A DNA stretch of 64,000 bases from CAIWHR01 sp963724975 (GTDB lineage Bacteria; Pseudomonadota; Gammaproteobacteria; Burkholderiales; Casimicrobiaceae). The position numbers and the translations under genes were made by a program. Positions 42,304 to 53,704 of the stretch are shown piece after piece; the stretch's first letter is position 1; every line of letters starts with the position of its first letter. Location of the stretch: positions 62,001-126,000 of the forward strand of contig CAVRXB010000002.1 of NCBI GenBank assembly GCA_963724975.1, in the 5' to 3' direction. Below the pieces are notes generated by a model. That model did no database searches. It had not been told where the DNA came from and saw nothing but the letters and a program-made list of their open reading frames with translations.

Positions 42304-44008
42304 GGGAGAGAGATCCAGCCGCGCCCGCAGCCGCAATGGGCGGTCGGAACGCGATCAGGTGCGCATCCTCGTAGACGGGCGCGCCGAATCGCTCGCGCAG
42401 CGTGGCCTCGCAATGCGCCGTGTCGGTTCCGATATTCTCCGGGTGACCCCGCCCGGTCTGCACATAGGGTTTTTGCCAAACGACGTAATCGACCCGATGT
42501 GACGCGAGCGCCGCGGTATCGGCGAGGTGAACGGCATTGCCAAAGCGGAACTCCGGAGTCTGCGGAATCTCTCCGGCGCGCCACGTGACGCACAACCCGG
42601 TGAGGAAGCCGGGGATCACCGTCTGCCCGCTCAAGCGCTCCCAGCGTGGCGCATCCCAGTCGTAGCTTTCGAAATAGAACGGCGCGGCAGCGATGCGCAA
42701 ACTCGCGCGTGGCTGCGTGGCAAGGCTCGCCCAGAACGGCGACAGCGGGATCTTCTCCATGTAAGGAAGATACGGATTGCTGCCCGGGCGAAAATCGACA
42801 TGGTAGAGGAGATGCACGGTCTGCGCGTTCGGGTGGCGCGCGATTTCGGGAAGCGGCGACCACGCGGCGAGAGCGAGCGCCGGGAGAGCCGCCACGATCG
42901 CCGCCGCGCCGTTGCGGATGGGCCGGCGGGGCGAGGCGACGTGCCGCGCGAGCTTTATCGATCCCGCGGCTGCCGCGAGGAGCAGCAGCGGCGCGAACGG
43001 CAGCACGTAGCGCCCGAGGGTCAACGGATTGTGGCTCCACGCCGGTCCCGTCAAACTGACTGCGATCAGCGTGAGCAGGATCCCGAGCATGCCCGTGCGC
43101 GCAATGGGTAACGCGCGCCACACGTCGCGTGCGCCATACGCGGCCAGGGCGCCACACGAAAGCACCGCCAGCGTGGAAGGGGTGCCGAGCCAGGCATACC
43201 ACACACCGATCAGTGTCTCGATGCGGGGACGATCGATGAGCGCCTTTCCGGTGAGCGCCTCCGGATGTGCGAGAAGCGGCGGCAGAAGCAACGCTGCCAT
43301 CGGCAATCCGGTCGCGAGCGCGAGAACGACGAGCCGCGTGAAGCGCGATCGGCGCAATTCGGGCGGCTCGCGCGACAAAGCGAAGAGCGTCCACAGGAAC
43401 GGCGCGATGACAAACGGCGCGGCCACCGGATGAAGCCAGGCCGCCATCGTTGCCGCCACCGCAAACGTCGCGCCAGCCCCGATCGTGACGCGGTGCTCAC
43501 CCCGCGATGCCGCATCGAAACGGTGGTACGCCGCATGCGCACACCAGACGAGAAGGAGCGTGATGGCATAGGGGCGCGCCATGCGGCTGTAGATGATGAG
43601 AAGCGGCGAAATGGCGAGCAGGACGGCAAATACCGCCGCCGTGGCGCGGCCGAGGCGGGGGACGACATAGAGCGGAAACAGCACGATCGTTGCAAGGCCG
43701 CAGGCGAGCATCGGTGCGCGCATCGCCGTCTCGGACAGACCGAACCAGCGTGCTTCGAGACCGTCGAGCAGGCCGAGGGGGATGCTGTAATCGGCGTGGC
43801 CGAAGTCGACCAGCATCTGCGCCGGCGCGAGGCGAAGCAACTGATGCACGGCGTGCCACTCGTCGTCGATCAGCACCTGGGTCGTGAACTGGTCGATTCG
43901 CAGGAACCCGCCCAGGACGATCGCACAGGCGAGAATCCACGGCCACGCGCGCGCATCGGTGAACGCCACGGCGAAGCGACCGGGCGATGATTCGGCGGCG
44001 GCGCTCAT
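42290..44008 (-). CDS. Membrane glycosyltransferase family 39-like protein
   Basis: 572 residues. Many membrane helices in the first 420 residues (WPWILACAIVLGGFLRIDQF, AAVFAVLLAISPLLIIYSRM, PLLLLAAAAGSIKLA). The acidic lumen-side motif DDEWHAVHQLL near residue 45 matches the D-E loop of PMT/ArnT-type (GT39/GT83) enzymes, which take sugar from a polyprenyl phosphate. The last ~140 residues are a soluble domain (NPYLPYMEKIPLSPFWASLA). ATG 44008 starts MSAAAESSPGRF; copies of the surrounding DNA lie just upstream in a tandem repeat. Acceptor unknown; likely a surface glycan or protein. Confidence 0.83.
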   Translation of the reverse strand: MSAAAESSPGRFAVAFTDARAWPWILACAIVLGGFLRIDQFTTQVLIDDEWHAVHQLLRLAPAQMLVDFGHADYSIPLGLLDGLEARWFGLSETAMRAPMLACGLATIVLFPLYVVPRLGRATAAVFAVLLAISPLLIIYSRMARPYAITLLLVWCAHAAYHRFDAASRGEHRVTIGAGATFAVAATMAAWLHPVAAPFVIAPFLWTLFALSREPPELRRSRFTRLVVLALATGLPMAALLLPPLLAHPEALTGKALIDRPRIETLIGVWYAWLGTPSTLAVLSCGALAAYGARDVWRALPIARTGMLGILLTLIAVSLTGPAWSHNPLTLGRYVLPFAPLLLLAAAAGSIKLARHVASPRRPIRNGAAAIVAALPALALAAWSPLPEIARHPNAQTVHLLYHVDFRPGSNPYLPYMEKIPLSPFWASLATQPRASLRIAAAPFYFESYDWDAPRWERLSGQTVIPGFLTGLCVTWRAGEIPQTPEFRFGNAVHLADTAALASHRVDYVVWQKPYVQTGRGHPENIGTDTAHCEATLRERFGAPVYEDAHLIAFRPPIAAAGAAGSLSRAER

Positions 44009-44127
44009 TGGAGTACCTTCGCGCTGCGCGCTCCCGTATTCGCGCCGGGGCGGCCCTTCGCGCTCATTGGAGTACCTTCGCGCTGCGCGCTCCGGCATTC
44101 GCGCTCGGGGCGCCCCTTCGCGCTCAT
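44001..44127 (-). repeat. Tandem ~60-bp repeat that duplicates the start-codon region of the GT39-like gene
   Basis: Two full copies (44001-44059 and 44060-44119) plus a short third (44120-44127). Each begins, on the plus strand, with GCGCTCATTGGAGTACCTTC or a close variant. On the minus strand every full copy contains ATGAGCGC preceded by the same bases, so the initiation codon and surroundings are copied. The 3' end of ttcA follows directly. Confidence 0.85.
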
Positions 44128-44142
44128 GCGCACGGGGGCGCT

Positions 44143-45111
44143 TCAGCCGCGCCGCACCGCGATACCGGAGAGCGAAGGGGGATCGGCGTCAGACGATGAC
44201 GCGACTTCGACCGCGTGCTCGAGATCGCTGTCCACGTCGAACGCGACGTCGCCGCCGGATGTCAGGCGGCCGGTTGCACGCACCGCCGCGAAATCGAACA
44301 GCGCGCGATCCATGAGGTGCGACGGCACGATCTTCGCGAGCGCGTTGAAGATCGACTCGAGACGGCCCGGATGCTTCTTTTCCCACTCGCGCAGCATCAA
44401 CGTCACTTGTCTGCGCTGGAGGTGTTCCTGCGATCCGCAGAGGTTGCAGGGGATGATCGGGAAAGCCATCAAGTCGGCATAGCGCGCGAGATCGCGCTCG
44501 CGGACGTAGGCGAGCGGGCGGATGACGACATGGCGGCCATCGTCGGAAACGAGTTTCGGCGGCATCGTCTTCAGCTTTCCGCCGAAGAAGAGATTGAGAA
44601 AAAACGTGGCGAGAATATCGTCGCGGTGATGACCGAGCGCAATCTTGGTCGCGCCGATCTCGCCCGCAACGCGATAGAGCACGCCGCGACGCAGCCGCGA
44701 GCACAGCGAGCACATCGTGCCGCCATCGCCTATTACGCGCTTCACCACGCTGTACGTGTCCTGCGTCACGATCCGATGCGGCACGCCCCGCGCGTCGAGG
44801 TAGCGGGGCAGCACATCGGCCGGAAAGCCGGGCTGCTTCTGGTCCAGGTTGACGGCGATCACCTCGAAGGCGAACGGCGCGCGGTCCTGGAGCGATAGCA
44901 GAATGTCGAGCAGCGCGTAGCTGTCCTTGCCGCCGGATAGGCAGGCCATCACGCGGTCACCAGGCTCGATCAGCCCGTAGTCGCCGATCGCCTCGCCGAC
45001 CTGGCGGCGCAGCCGCTTCTTCAGCTTGTTGGCCTCGAATTCGGCCTTGCGCGGGTCGCGCGCCGGCAACGGCGAAGCCGGCGGAATGTCGATGCGGGCA
45101 CTATCGTCCAT
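44143..45111 (-). CDS. ttcA: tRNA 2-thiocytidine(32) synthetase
   Basis: 322 residues. ATP-dependent thiolation of cytidine 32 in several tRNAs. PP-loop CLSGGKDSYALLDILL, cluster-binding CSLC and CNLC (the pair that holds the [4Fe-4S] cluster), and HHRDDILATFFLNLFFGGKL. N-terminal KLKKRLRRQVGEAIGDYGLI is typical. The C-terminal 20 residues (SSSDADPPSLSGIAVRR) are variable. Single gene between a GT cluster and the divergent ParA-like gene. Confidence 0.96.
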   Translation of the reverse strand: MDDSARIDIPPASPLPARDPRKAEFEANKLKKRLRRQVGEAIGDYGLIEPGDRVMACLSGGKDSYALLDILLSLQDRAPFAFEVIAVNLDQKQPGFPADVLPRYLDARGVPHRIVTQDTYSVVKRVIGDGGTMCSLCSRLRRGVLYRVAGEIGATKIALGHHRDDILATFFLNLFFGGKLKTMPPKLVSDDGRHVVIRPLAYVRERDLARYADLMAFPIIPCNLCGSQEHLQRRQVTLMLREWEKKHPGRLESIFNALAKIVPSHLMDRALFDFAAVRATGRLTSGGDVAFDVDSDLEHAVEVASSSDADPPSLSGIAVRRG

Positions 45112-45222
45112 GGCCCGCCATTCTACCGTTCCCTCCGCCGCGGCGCCCCGTCGCCCGAGGTCACCTCACGGAACGCCACGGGGTACTATTACGCCCGCGA
45201 TCGACACGGAGCGGGGCCCGGC

Positions 45223-45867
45223 ATGCAGACGATTCTCGTCGCCAATCCCAAGGGCGGCAGCGGCAAGACGACGGTGGCGACGAACGTGGCGGGATGGCTC
45301 GCCGGCAAGCGCCAGCGGGTCGCCCTCGCGGATCACGATCGCCAACGCTCGGCAACGGAATGGCTCGCGCGCCGGCCGGAACTCTTCCCCGCGGTCAGGG
45401 GACTTCCAAATGACGCGACCAAGAAGACGTTGAAAGACGCCGATCTGCAGTGGGTCGTCGTCGACACGCCCGCCGGACTCCATGGGCCCGACCTGCGCGA
45501 AGCACTCAATCACGCCGATATCATGCTCGTGCCGCTTGCGCCGTCCGTGTTTGACATGGCGGCGACCGCGCATTTTCTCGCTGCGATCGCGCACTACAAG
45601 GCGGTGAAAGAGGGCGGCCTCGCGATCGGCATCATCGCCATGCGAGTCGACCCGCGTACGCGCAGTGCGGCCGAGCTCGACGACTTCCTCGGGGGCTTCG
45701 ACTTCCCACTTGTTGCCCATTTGCGGGATACGCAGGTGTACGTGCATTGCGCCCGCGACGGCGCAACGGTGTTCGACCTGCCGCGTTCCCGTGCCGAACA
45801 GGATTGGGAACAATGGAAGCCGCTGACGCGCTGGATCGCGCGGCACGCGCCACCGACGTCCAGCTGA
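45223..45867 (+). CDS. ParA-family ATPase
   Basis: 214 residues. Deviant Walker A KGGSGKTT at the N-terminus, switch/Walker B WVVVDTPAGLHGPDLREALN and VPLAPSVFDMAA. It lacks a DNA-binding extension and has no parB gene nearby, so it is an orphan ParA/MinD-like ATPase rather than a partition cassette. Similar short ParA proteins in Betaproteobacteria are of unknown role. A TACTAT -10-like element sits just upstream. It ends at a terminator shared with the converging lipoprotein gene. Confidence 0.88.
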   Translation: MQTILVANPKGGSGKTTVATNVAGWLAGKRQRVALADHDRQRSATEWLARRPELFPAVRGLPNDATKKTLKDADLQWVVVDTPAGLHGPDLREALNHADIMLVPLAPSVFDMAATAHFLAAIAHYKAVKEGGLAIGIIAMRVDPRTRSAAELDDFLGGFDFPLVAHLRDTQVYVHCARDGATVFDLPRSRAEQDWEQWKPLTRWIARHAPPTSS

Positions 45868-45888
45868 GCAGAGCATGTCGGAAAGACA

Positions 45889-45915
45889 AAAACGCCGGCG
45901 GATCGCCGGCGTTTT
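45889..45915. terminator. Bidirectional terminator between the ParA-like gene and a lipoprotein gene
   Basis: AAAA-CGCCGGCG-GAT-CGCCGGCG-TTTT: an 8-bp GC stem flanked by A and T tracts, so it can act on both strands. It lies 22 bases past the ParA stop and 20 bases past the stop of the minus-strand lipoprotein gene. Confidence 0.92.
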
Positions 45916-45934
45916 GCTTGCGGCGTCGCGCTCG

Positions 45935-46171
45935 TTACTTCTTCGGCGCCATCGCATCCTTCGCAGCGGCGTCCGCCGGCGCGGCGGCGGCCTTGTCGGC
46001 GGCGTCCTTGGCTACTTTGTCGGCGGATTCCTTGGCAGCGGCGGCGGCCTTGTCCGCGGCGGCCTTGTCGGCGGCGGCCTTGTCGGCGGCTTGCTTTCCG
46101 CTGTCGCCGCACGCGGCCAGCGTGACGGCCAATATCGACGCAGTCAGAAGGGCAATAAGGCGGGATTTCAT
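45935..46171 (-). CDS. Ala/Lys-rich small lipoprotein
   Basis: 78 residues. Signal peptide MKSRLIALLTASILAVTLAAC with lipobox LAAC, then a highly repetitive helical tail built from AADKAA units (QAADKAAADKAAADKAA) and a basic end (DAMAPKK). Similar to small Ala/Lys-rich outer-membrane lipoproteins, which may be periplasmic coiled coils. Function unknown. Its 3' end reaches the bidirectional terminator. Confidence 0.8.
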   Translation of the reverse strand: MKSRLIALLTASILAVTLAACGDSGKQAADKAAADKAAADKAAAAAKESADKVAKDAADKAAAAPADAAAKDAMAPKK

Positions 46172-46292
46172 TGTCGATGCTCCTGTAGAAGTGGGTGGGA
46201 TTGAAATGGCAGGATGCGGACCGGAGGCGACCTGACGGTCGATAGTTTTAGCTCATATGCCTGTCGCCGCGCGCCCCGATCGTCCGGTGCGG

Positions 46293-49139
<2,847 letters not shown>

Positions 49140-49190
49140 GATCGTTCTCCGGATGAAATGGTGCGGGAAGGCATCGCTTGTCGCCGAAGG

Positions 49191-49734
49191 CTATTTCTTG
49201 GCCGGACTCTTGGCCGGAGCGGGGATCGTGCCGGCCGCCATGCTGCGCATGTTCATCTTGCGTCCGTCGGGCAGCACGACGTCTCCGGCCTGCATTCCTG
49301 CCGGGCAGGCGCCTGTCCATTTTGCGTCGATCACGCGCGTTGGCCGACGGCATGCCCTGCATCGGCGGGTCATAAGTCGACTTCACCTCGGTGTGGTAGG
49401 CGGTGTCGCCAGTGAACGTCGTCACCGAGCTTGATTTCATTGTGGCGTCGCCGAACTTGCACTCGGCGCTGCCATACACCTTGTTGCCATCGCGGCGGAT
49501 GTCGTTCTTGGCGCACATGGTCTTCATCGTACCCATGCCCATGTCCATCATTTCCTTTTGCACGGCAGCGTCCATGCACATCTTCGTTCCGCTCATGGTC
49601 TGCGTCATGCCCTCGCGCGCGATGGTCGATTCCCACAACCCCGGCTTCATCGTCGGGAAATCGATCGCGGAAGCGCTTGCCGCGCCGAGGATCAGCGCGC
49701 CGGCGAGCATCGAGGCGGAAGAGGAAAATCTCAT
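49191..49734 (-). CDS. DUF3617 exported protein, frameshifted
   Basis: About 180 residues when restored. Signal peptide SASMLAGALILGAASASA, then DUF3617 features: MKPGLWESTIAREGMTQ, the Cys-bearing TKMCMDAAVQKEMMD and TMCAKNDIRRDGNKVYG. At about 49345 one extra base (GCCA-ACG) shifts the frame; it then reads TRVIDAKWTGACPAGMQAGD and ends PAPAKSPAKK at 49191. Family members are small periplasmic proteins of unknown role. It lies between acnA and prpD on the same strand. Confidence 0.8.
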
Positions 49735-49799
49735 GTAGGTCTCCGTAGCGAAAAAAGGATCATTGTCGGCCGTTGCCGGCTTTGCGTAAATGTGATTCG

Positions 49800-51251
49800 T
49801 CAGATCGCATACAGGTCGACATACTCATGGACAGGCATGGCTTCCAGCCTCTTCTGGTCGAGGCTCGCCGCGAGAATCGCCTCCTGTTGTTTAGAGGGAA
49901 AACGCCGCGCAAGGTTCGTGCGAAACTTTTCCACCAAGAGGGGGATGCCTTCCCGGCGGCGGCGCTTGTGGCCGATCGGGTATTCGACGACGACTTCCTT
50001 CAATTTGCTGCCGTTTTTCAATTCCACGGTCAGCGCATTGGCGATCGAGCGCTTTGCAGGGTCGTGGTAGTCCTTGGTGAAGCGCGGCTCTTCGACGCAG
50101 TCGATGCGCGCGCGGAGCGCGTCGATCCGCGGGTCGGCGGCGATTCTGTCCTCGTAATCTTCTGCCGTCAGCCTGCCGAAGATGAGCGGCACCGCGACCA
50201 TGTATTGGATGCAGTGATCGCGGTCGGCGGGGTTCGCGAGCGGCCCTTTCTTGTCGATGATCCGGATGCAGGCTTCGTGCGTGCGGATGGTGATGCGCTT
50301 GATGTCGTCGGTCGATTTGCCGGCCTTCGCGAGCTCACGGTGCAAGGTCATTGCCGCCTCGACTGCGGTCTGCGAATGGAACTCGGCGGGAAAGCTGATC
50401 TTGAACAGCACGTTCTCCATCACGTAGCTGCCATAAGGGCGCTGGAAGGCGAACGGTTTGCCTTTGAACAGCACGTCGTAGAAACCCCACGTCTTCGCGG
50501 ACAACACTGACGGATAACCCATCTCGCCGGTCTTCGCGACCAAGGCGAGGCGCACGGCACGCGAAGTCGCATCGCCCGCGGCCCAGCTTTTGCGCGATCC
50601 CGTGTTCGGCGCGTGCCGATAGGTGCGCAGCGACTGGCCGTCGACCCACGCGAGCGATACCGCGTTGATGATCTCGTCCTTCGAAAGCCCGAGCATCTGC
50701 GCGACGACGGCGGTCGAGGCGACCTTCACCAGCACGACGTGGTCGAGGCCGACACGGTTGAAGCTGTTCTCGAGCGCGATGACGCCCTGGATTTCGTGCG
50801 CCTTGATCATCGCGGTCAGCACGTCCTTCATCACGAGCGGCGCCTTGCCCGCGGCGACGGCCACGCGGGACAGCCAATCCGCGGTCGCGAGGATGCCGCC
50901 CAGATTGTCCGATGGATGGCCCCACTCGGCGGCGAGCCATGTGTCGTTGAAGTCGAGCCAGCGAATCATCGCGCCGATATTGAACGCCGCTTGCACGGGA
51001 TCGAGCTGGAATGATGTGCCGGGAACCTTGGCGCCGTTGGGCACGATCGTGCCCGGGACGATCGGCCCCATCAATTTCGTGCAGGCGGGATACGACAGCG
51101 CTTCGAGTCCGCAGCCCAGCGTGTCGATCAGGCAATTGCGCGCCGTGTCGTAGGCGAGGTCGCTGCGGATCTTGTACGTCGAAACGTAGTCGGCAATGTC
51201 GACCAGGACACGATCCGGCTTGGGGCGAACGTTTGAGATCGATGCGGACAT
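49800..51251 (-). CDS. prpD: 2-methylcitrate dehydratase
   Basis: 483 residues. MmgE/PrpD family: dehydrates 2-methylcitrate to 2-methylaconitate. Signatures: CLIDTLGCGLEALSYPACTK, DFNDTWLAAEWGHPSDNLGG, NSFNRVGLDHVVLVKVASTA, RAVRLALVAKTGEMGYPSVL and the closing HEYVDLYAI. Length normal. In the prp group with prpC and prpB, separated from prpC by a MliC-like gene. Confidence 0.95.
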   Translation of the reverse strand: MSASISNVRPKPDRVLVDIADYVSTYKIRSDLAYDTARNCLIDTLGCGLEALSYPACTKLMGPIVPGTIVPNGAKVPGTSFQLDPVQAAFNIGAMIRWLDFNDTWLAAEWGHPSDNLGGILATADWLSRVAVAAGKAPLVMKDVLTAMIKAHEIQGVIALENSFNRVGLDHVVLVKVASTAVVAQMLGLSKDEIINAVSLAWVDGQSLRTYRHAPNTGSRKSWAAGDATSRAVRLALVAKTGEMGYPSVLSAKTWGFYDVLFKGKPFAFQRPYGSYVMENVLFKISFPAEFHSQTAVEAAMTLHRELAKAGKSTDDIKRITIRTHEACIRIIDKKGPLANPADRDHCIQYMVAVPLIFGRLTAEDYEDRIAADPRIDALRARIDCVEEPRFTKDYHDPAKRSIANALTVELKNGSKLKEVVVEYPIGHKRRRREGIPLLVEKFRTNLARRFPSKQQEAILAASLDQKRLEAMPVHEYVDLYAI

Positions 51252-51289
51252 GGCGGAGTGGGGGTAGAGAGGCGCGGGTATCGCGGCGG

Positions 51290-51631
51290 TCAGGCTTCGA
51301 CGCAGCCCGTGAGCAGCGGACGGTTGGTGCTGAGCCTGCTGAGAGTGCCGCCGCTACCCTTGCTCCACCATTCGAGGCTGGCGATGGCATTGACGTAGCG
51401 CGCGCCCGAGCCTGCTCGCGCCGGCGAAAGCAGTACTGTGCGGCCTTCCCAGGTGATGCGAATCGGCGCGGTGCGGGCGTCGCGGAAAGCGGGGTAGCCG
51501 ACAGCGAGCCAGCGGGCGCCGGCGCAACGATAGGTGACGACGAACGGCGTGTCGCCGCGCGCCGCCCAAGCCGGAAGGGGCCCCGATGCCGCCGCCAGCG
51601 CGGCGAGCGTGAGCGCAAGCAGTCGCTTCAA
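51290..51631 (-). CDS. MliC-like lysozyme-inhibitor-type exported protein
   Basis: 113 residues. Signal peptide KRLLALTLAALAAASGPLPA-WA. The mature part fits the MliC/C-type lysozyme inhibitor fold: FVVTYRCAGARWLAVGY, RTVLLSPARAGSGARYVNAI, LEWWSKGSGGTLS and a final Cys near the end (LLTGCVEA) that can pair with the Cys in YRC. Its ATG overlaps the prpC stop (ATGA, 51628-51631), so it is probably translated from the prp transcript. An odd neighbour for a metabolic operon. Confidence 0.72.
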   Translation of the reverse strand: MKRLLALTLAALAAASGPLPAWAARGDTPFVVTYRCAGARWLAVGYPAFRDARTAPIRITWEGRTVLLSPARAGSGARYVNAIASLEWWSKGSGGTLSRLSTNRPLLTGCVEA

Positions 51632-52782
51632 GTGCGATCCTTGAGCGGCACGAATTTCTGACGATCGGGACCGGTGTAGTTGGCCGACGGGCGGATGATC
51701 TTGCCGTCGATTCGCTGCTCGATCACGTGGGCCGACCAGCCGGTCGCGCGCGAAATCACGAACAGCGGCGTGAACATCGCCGTCGGCACACCCATCATGT
51801 GATAGCTGACAGCGGAAAACCAGTCGAGGTTGGCGAACATCTTTTTCGCGTCCGCCATCACCGACTCGATACGCACCGCGATGTCGAACATCTTCACGCT
51901 CCCGGCGTCTTTCGACAGCGTGCGCGCGACCTCCTTGATGACTTCGTTGCGCGGGTCGGCGATGGTGTAGACCGGGTGACCGAAGCCGATGACCACTTCT
52001 TTGGCGTCGATGCGCCGCCGGATGTCCGCTTCCGCCTCGTCGGGCGAATCGTAGCGTTTCTGCGTCTCGAAGGAGAATTCGTTGGCGCCGCCGTGCTTCG
52101 GCCCGCGCAGTGCGCCAATCGCGCCCGTGATCGCCGAGTAGACGTCGGCTCCGGTGCCGGCGATCACGCGCGCGGCGAACGTCGAGGCGTTGAATTCATG
52201 CTCGGCATAGAGGTTCAACGACGTGTGCATCGCACGCACCCACATAGCCTTGGGCGCGGTGCCGTGCAGCAGATGCAGGAAATGACCGCCGATCGAATCG
52301 TCGTCCGTTTCCACCTCGATTCGCTTGCCGTTGTGGCTCCAGTGGTACCAATAGAGAAGCATCGATCCGAGCGAGGCGATCAGCCGATCGGCGATGTCGC
52401 GCGCGCCGGGCGTGCTGTGATCGTCCCTTTCGGGCAGCACGGCGCCGAGCGTCGATACGCCCGTCCGCATGACGTCCATCGGATGCGCCGCCGCGGGAAG
52501 GCGCTCGAGAATTTCCTTCACCGGCTCGGGCAGGCCGCGCACGCTCTTCAGCTTCGCCTTGTAACCGCGAAGCTCGGGCATGGTGGGCAACTTGCCGTGC
52601 ACCAGCAGATGGGCGATTTCCTCGAACTCGCACGTCTGCGCGATGTCAAGAATGTCGTAGCCGCGGTAGGCGAGATCGTTGCCGGTGCGGCCGACGGTGC
52701 ACAGCGCCGTATTGCCGGCGGCAACGCCCGAAAGCGCGACCGATTTCTTCGCTTTTGGCGCGGGTGCGGTTGCTTCGTTCAT
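51628..52782 (-). CDS. prpC: 2-methylcitrate synthase
   Basis: 384 residues. Condenses propionyl-CoA with oxaloacetate. Citrate synthase fold with catalytic elements EHEFNASTFAARVIA (His and Asn), GFGHPVYTIADPRNEVI and LDWFSAVSYHMMGVP (Asp replaced region of the short type II enzymes). Shorter than gltA in this window (about 430 residues), as usual for PrpC. Followed 37 bases upstream on the transcript by prpB. Confidence 0.95.
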   Translation of the reverse strand: MNEATAPAPKAKKSVALSGVAAGNTALCTVGRTGNDLAYRGYDILDIAQTCEFEEIAHLLVHGKLPTMPELRGYKAKLKSVRGLPEPVKEILERLPAAAHPMDVMRTGVSTLGAVLPERDDHSTPGARDIADRLIASLGSMLLYWYHWSHNGKRIEVETDDDSIGGHFLHLLHGTAPKAMWVRAMHTSLNLYAEHEFNASTFAARVIAGTGADVYSAITGAIGALRGPKHGGANEFSFETQKRYDSPDEAEADIRRRIDAKEVVIGFGHPVYTIADPRNEVIKEVARTLSKDAGSVKMFDIAVRIESVMADAKKMFANLDWFSAVSYHMMGVPTAMFTPLFVISRATGWSAHVIEQRIDGKIIRPSANYTGPDRQKFVPLKDRT

Positions 52783-52819
52783 CGGATTCTCCGTGGATCG
52801 GATCGGGCTACCCCGTCCA

Positions 52820-53704
52820 TCATGTCTTCGCCGCGAACAACCGGTCGAGCTTGTCTTCGTACGCGTGATAGTCGAGGTAATCGTAGAGCTCTGCGCGCGT
52901 CTGCATCTCGTCGACGATCGCGCGCTGCGTGCCGTCGCGGCGCAGCATCCCGTAGACGTCGAGCGCGGCCTTGTTCATGGCGCGAAACGCCGAGAGCGGA
53001 TACAGCGCGATCGCGACGTCGGCGCTTCGAAGTTCGTCCAACGTGAAGAGCGGCGTCGCTCCAAACTCGGTGATATTGGCAAGGATCGGCACCTTCACGG
53101 CGGCGGCGAACTGCCGGTACATCGCAAGCTCGGTGATCGCTTCGGGGAAGATCATGTCGGCGCCCGCCGCTACACACGCGCACGCGCGGTCGATCGCTGC
53201 CTGCAGTCCTTCGACCGCCAGCGCGTCGGTGCGGGCCATGATCACAAAATCGGGATCAGTGCGGGCGTCGACCGCGGCCTTGATCCGGTCGACCATCTCG
53301 CCTTGCGAGACGAGCTCCTTGCCCGGTCGATGCCCGCAACGCTTGGCGCCGACCTGATCCTCGATGTGGACGGCGGCGGCGCCGAACTTGATCATCGATT
53401 TCACGGTGCGGGCGACGTTGAACGCCGAGGCCCCGAAGCCGGTGTCGACATCCACGAGCAATGGCAACGAACAGGCATCGGTGATGCGCCGCACGTCGGT
53501 CAGCACGTCGTCGAGGTTGCTGATCCCAAGGTCGGGCACGCCGAGCGATCCCGCAGCCACACCTCCTCCGGAGAGGTAGATCGCGCGGTAACCGGTCCGC
53601 TCGGCGAGGATCGCATGGTAGGCACAAATCGCGCCCGGTACCTGAAGCGGATGCTCGGCGGAGATGGCGGCGCGGAACTTGGCGCCGGCGGAATTCGTAG
53701 TCAT
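52820..53704 (-). CDS. prpB: Methylisocitrate lyase
   Basis: 294 residues. Splits 2-methylisocitrate into pyruvate and succinate. Isocitrate lyase superfamily: metal-binding DVDTGFG, catalytic KRCGH (in DQVGAKRCGHRPGKEL), VHIEDQ and MARTDALAVEG. Length normal. Its ATG overlaps the stop of the CitE-like gene (ATGA), so these are translationally coupled. Confidence 0.95.
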   Translation of the reverse strand: MTTNSAGAKFRAAISAEHPLQVPGAICAYHAILAERTGYRAIYLSGGGVAAGSLGVPDLGISNLDDVLTDVRRITDACSLPLLVDVDTGFGASAFNVARTVKSMIKFGAAAVHIEDQVGAKRCGHRPGKELVSQGEMVDRIKAAVDARTDPDFVIMARTDALAVEGLQAAIDRACACVAAGADMIFPEAITELAMYRQFAAAVKVPILANITEFGATPLFTLDELRSADVAIALYPLSAFRAMNKAALDVYGMLRRDGTQRAIVDEMQTRAELYDYLDYHAYEDKLDRLFAAKT

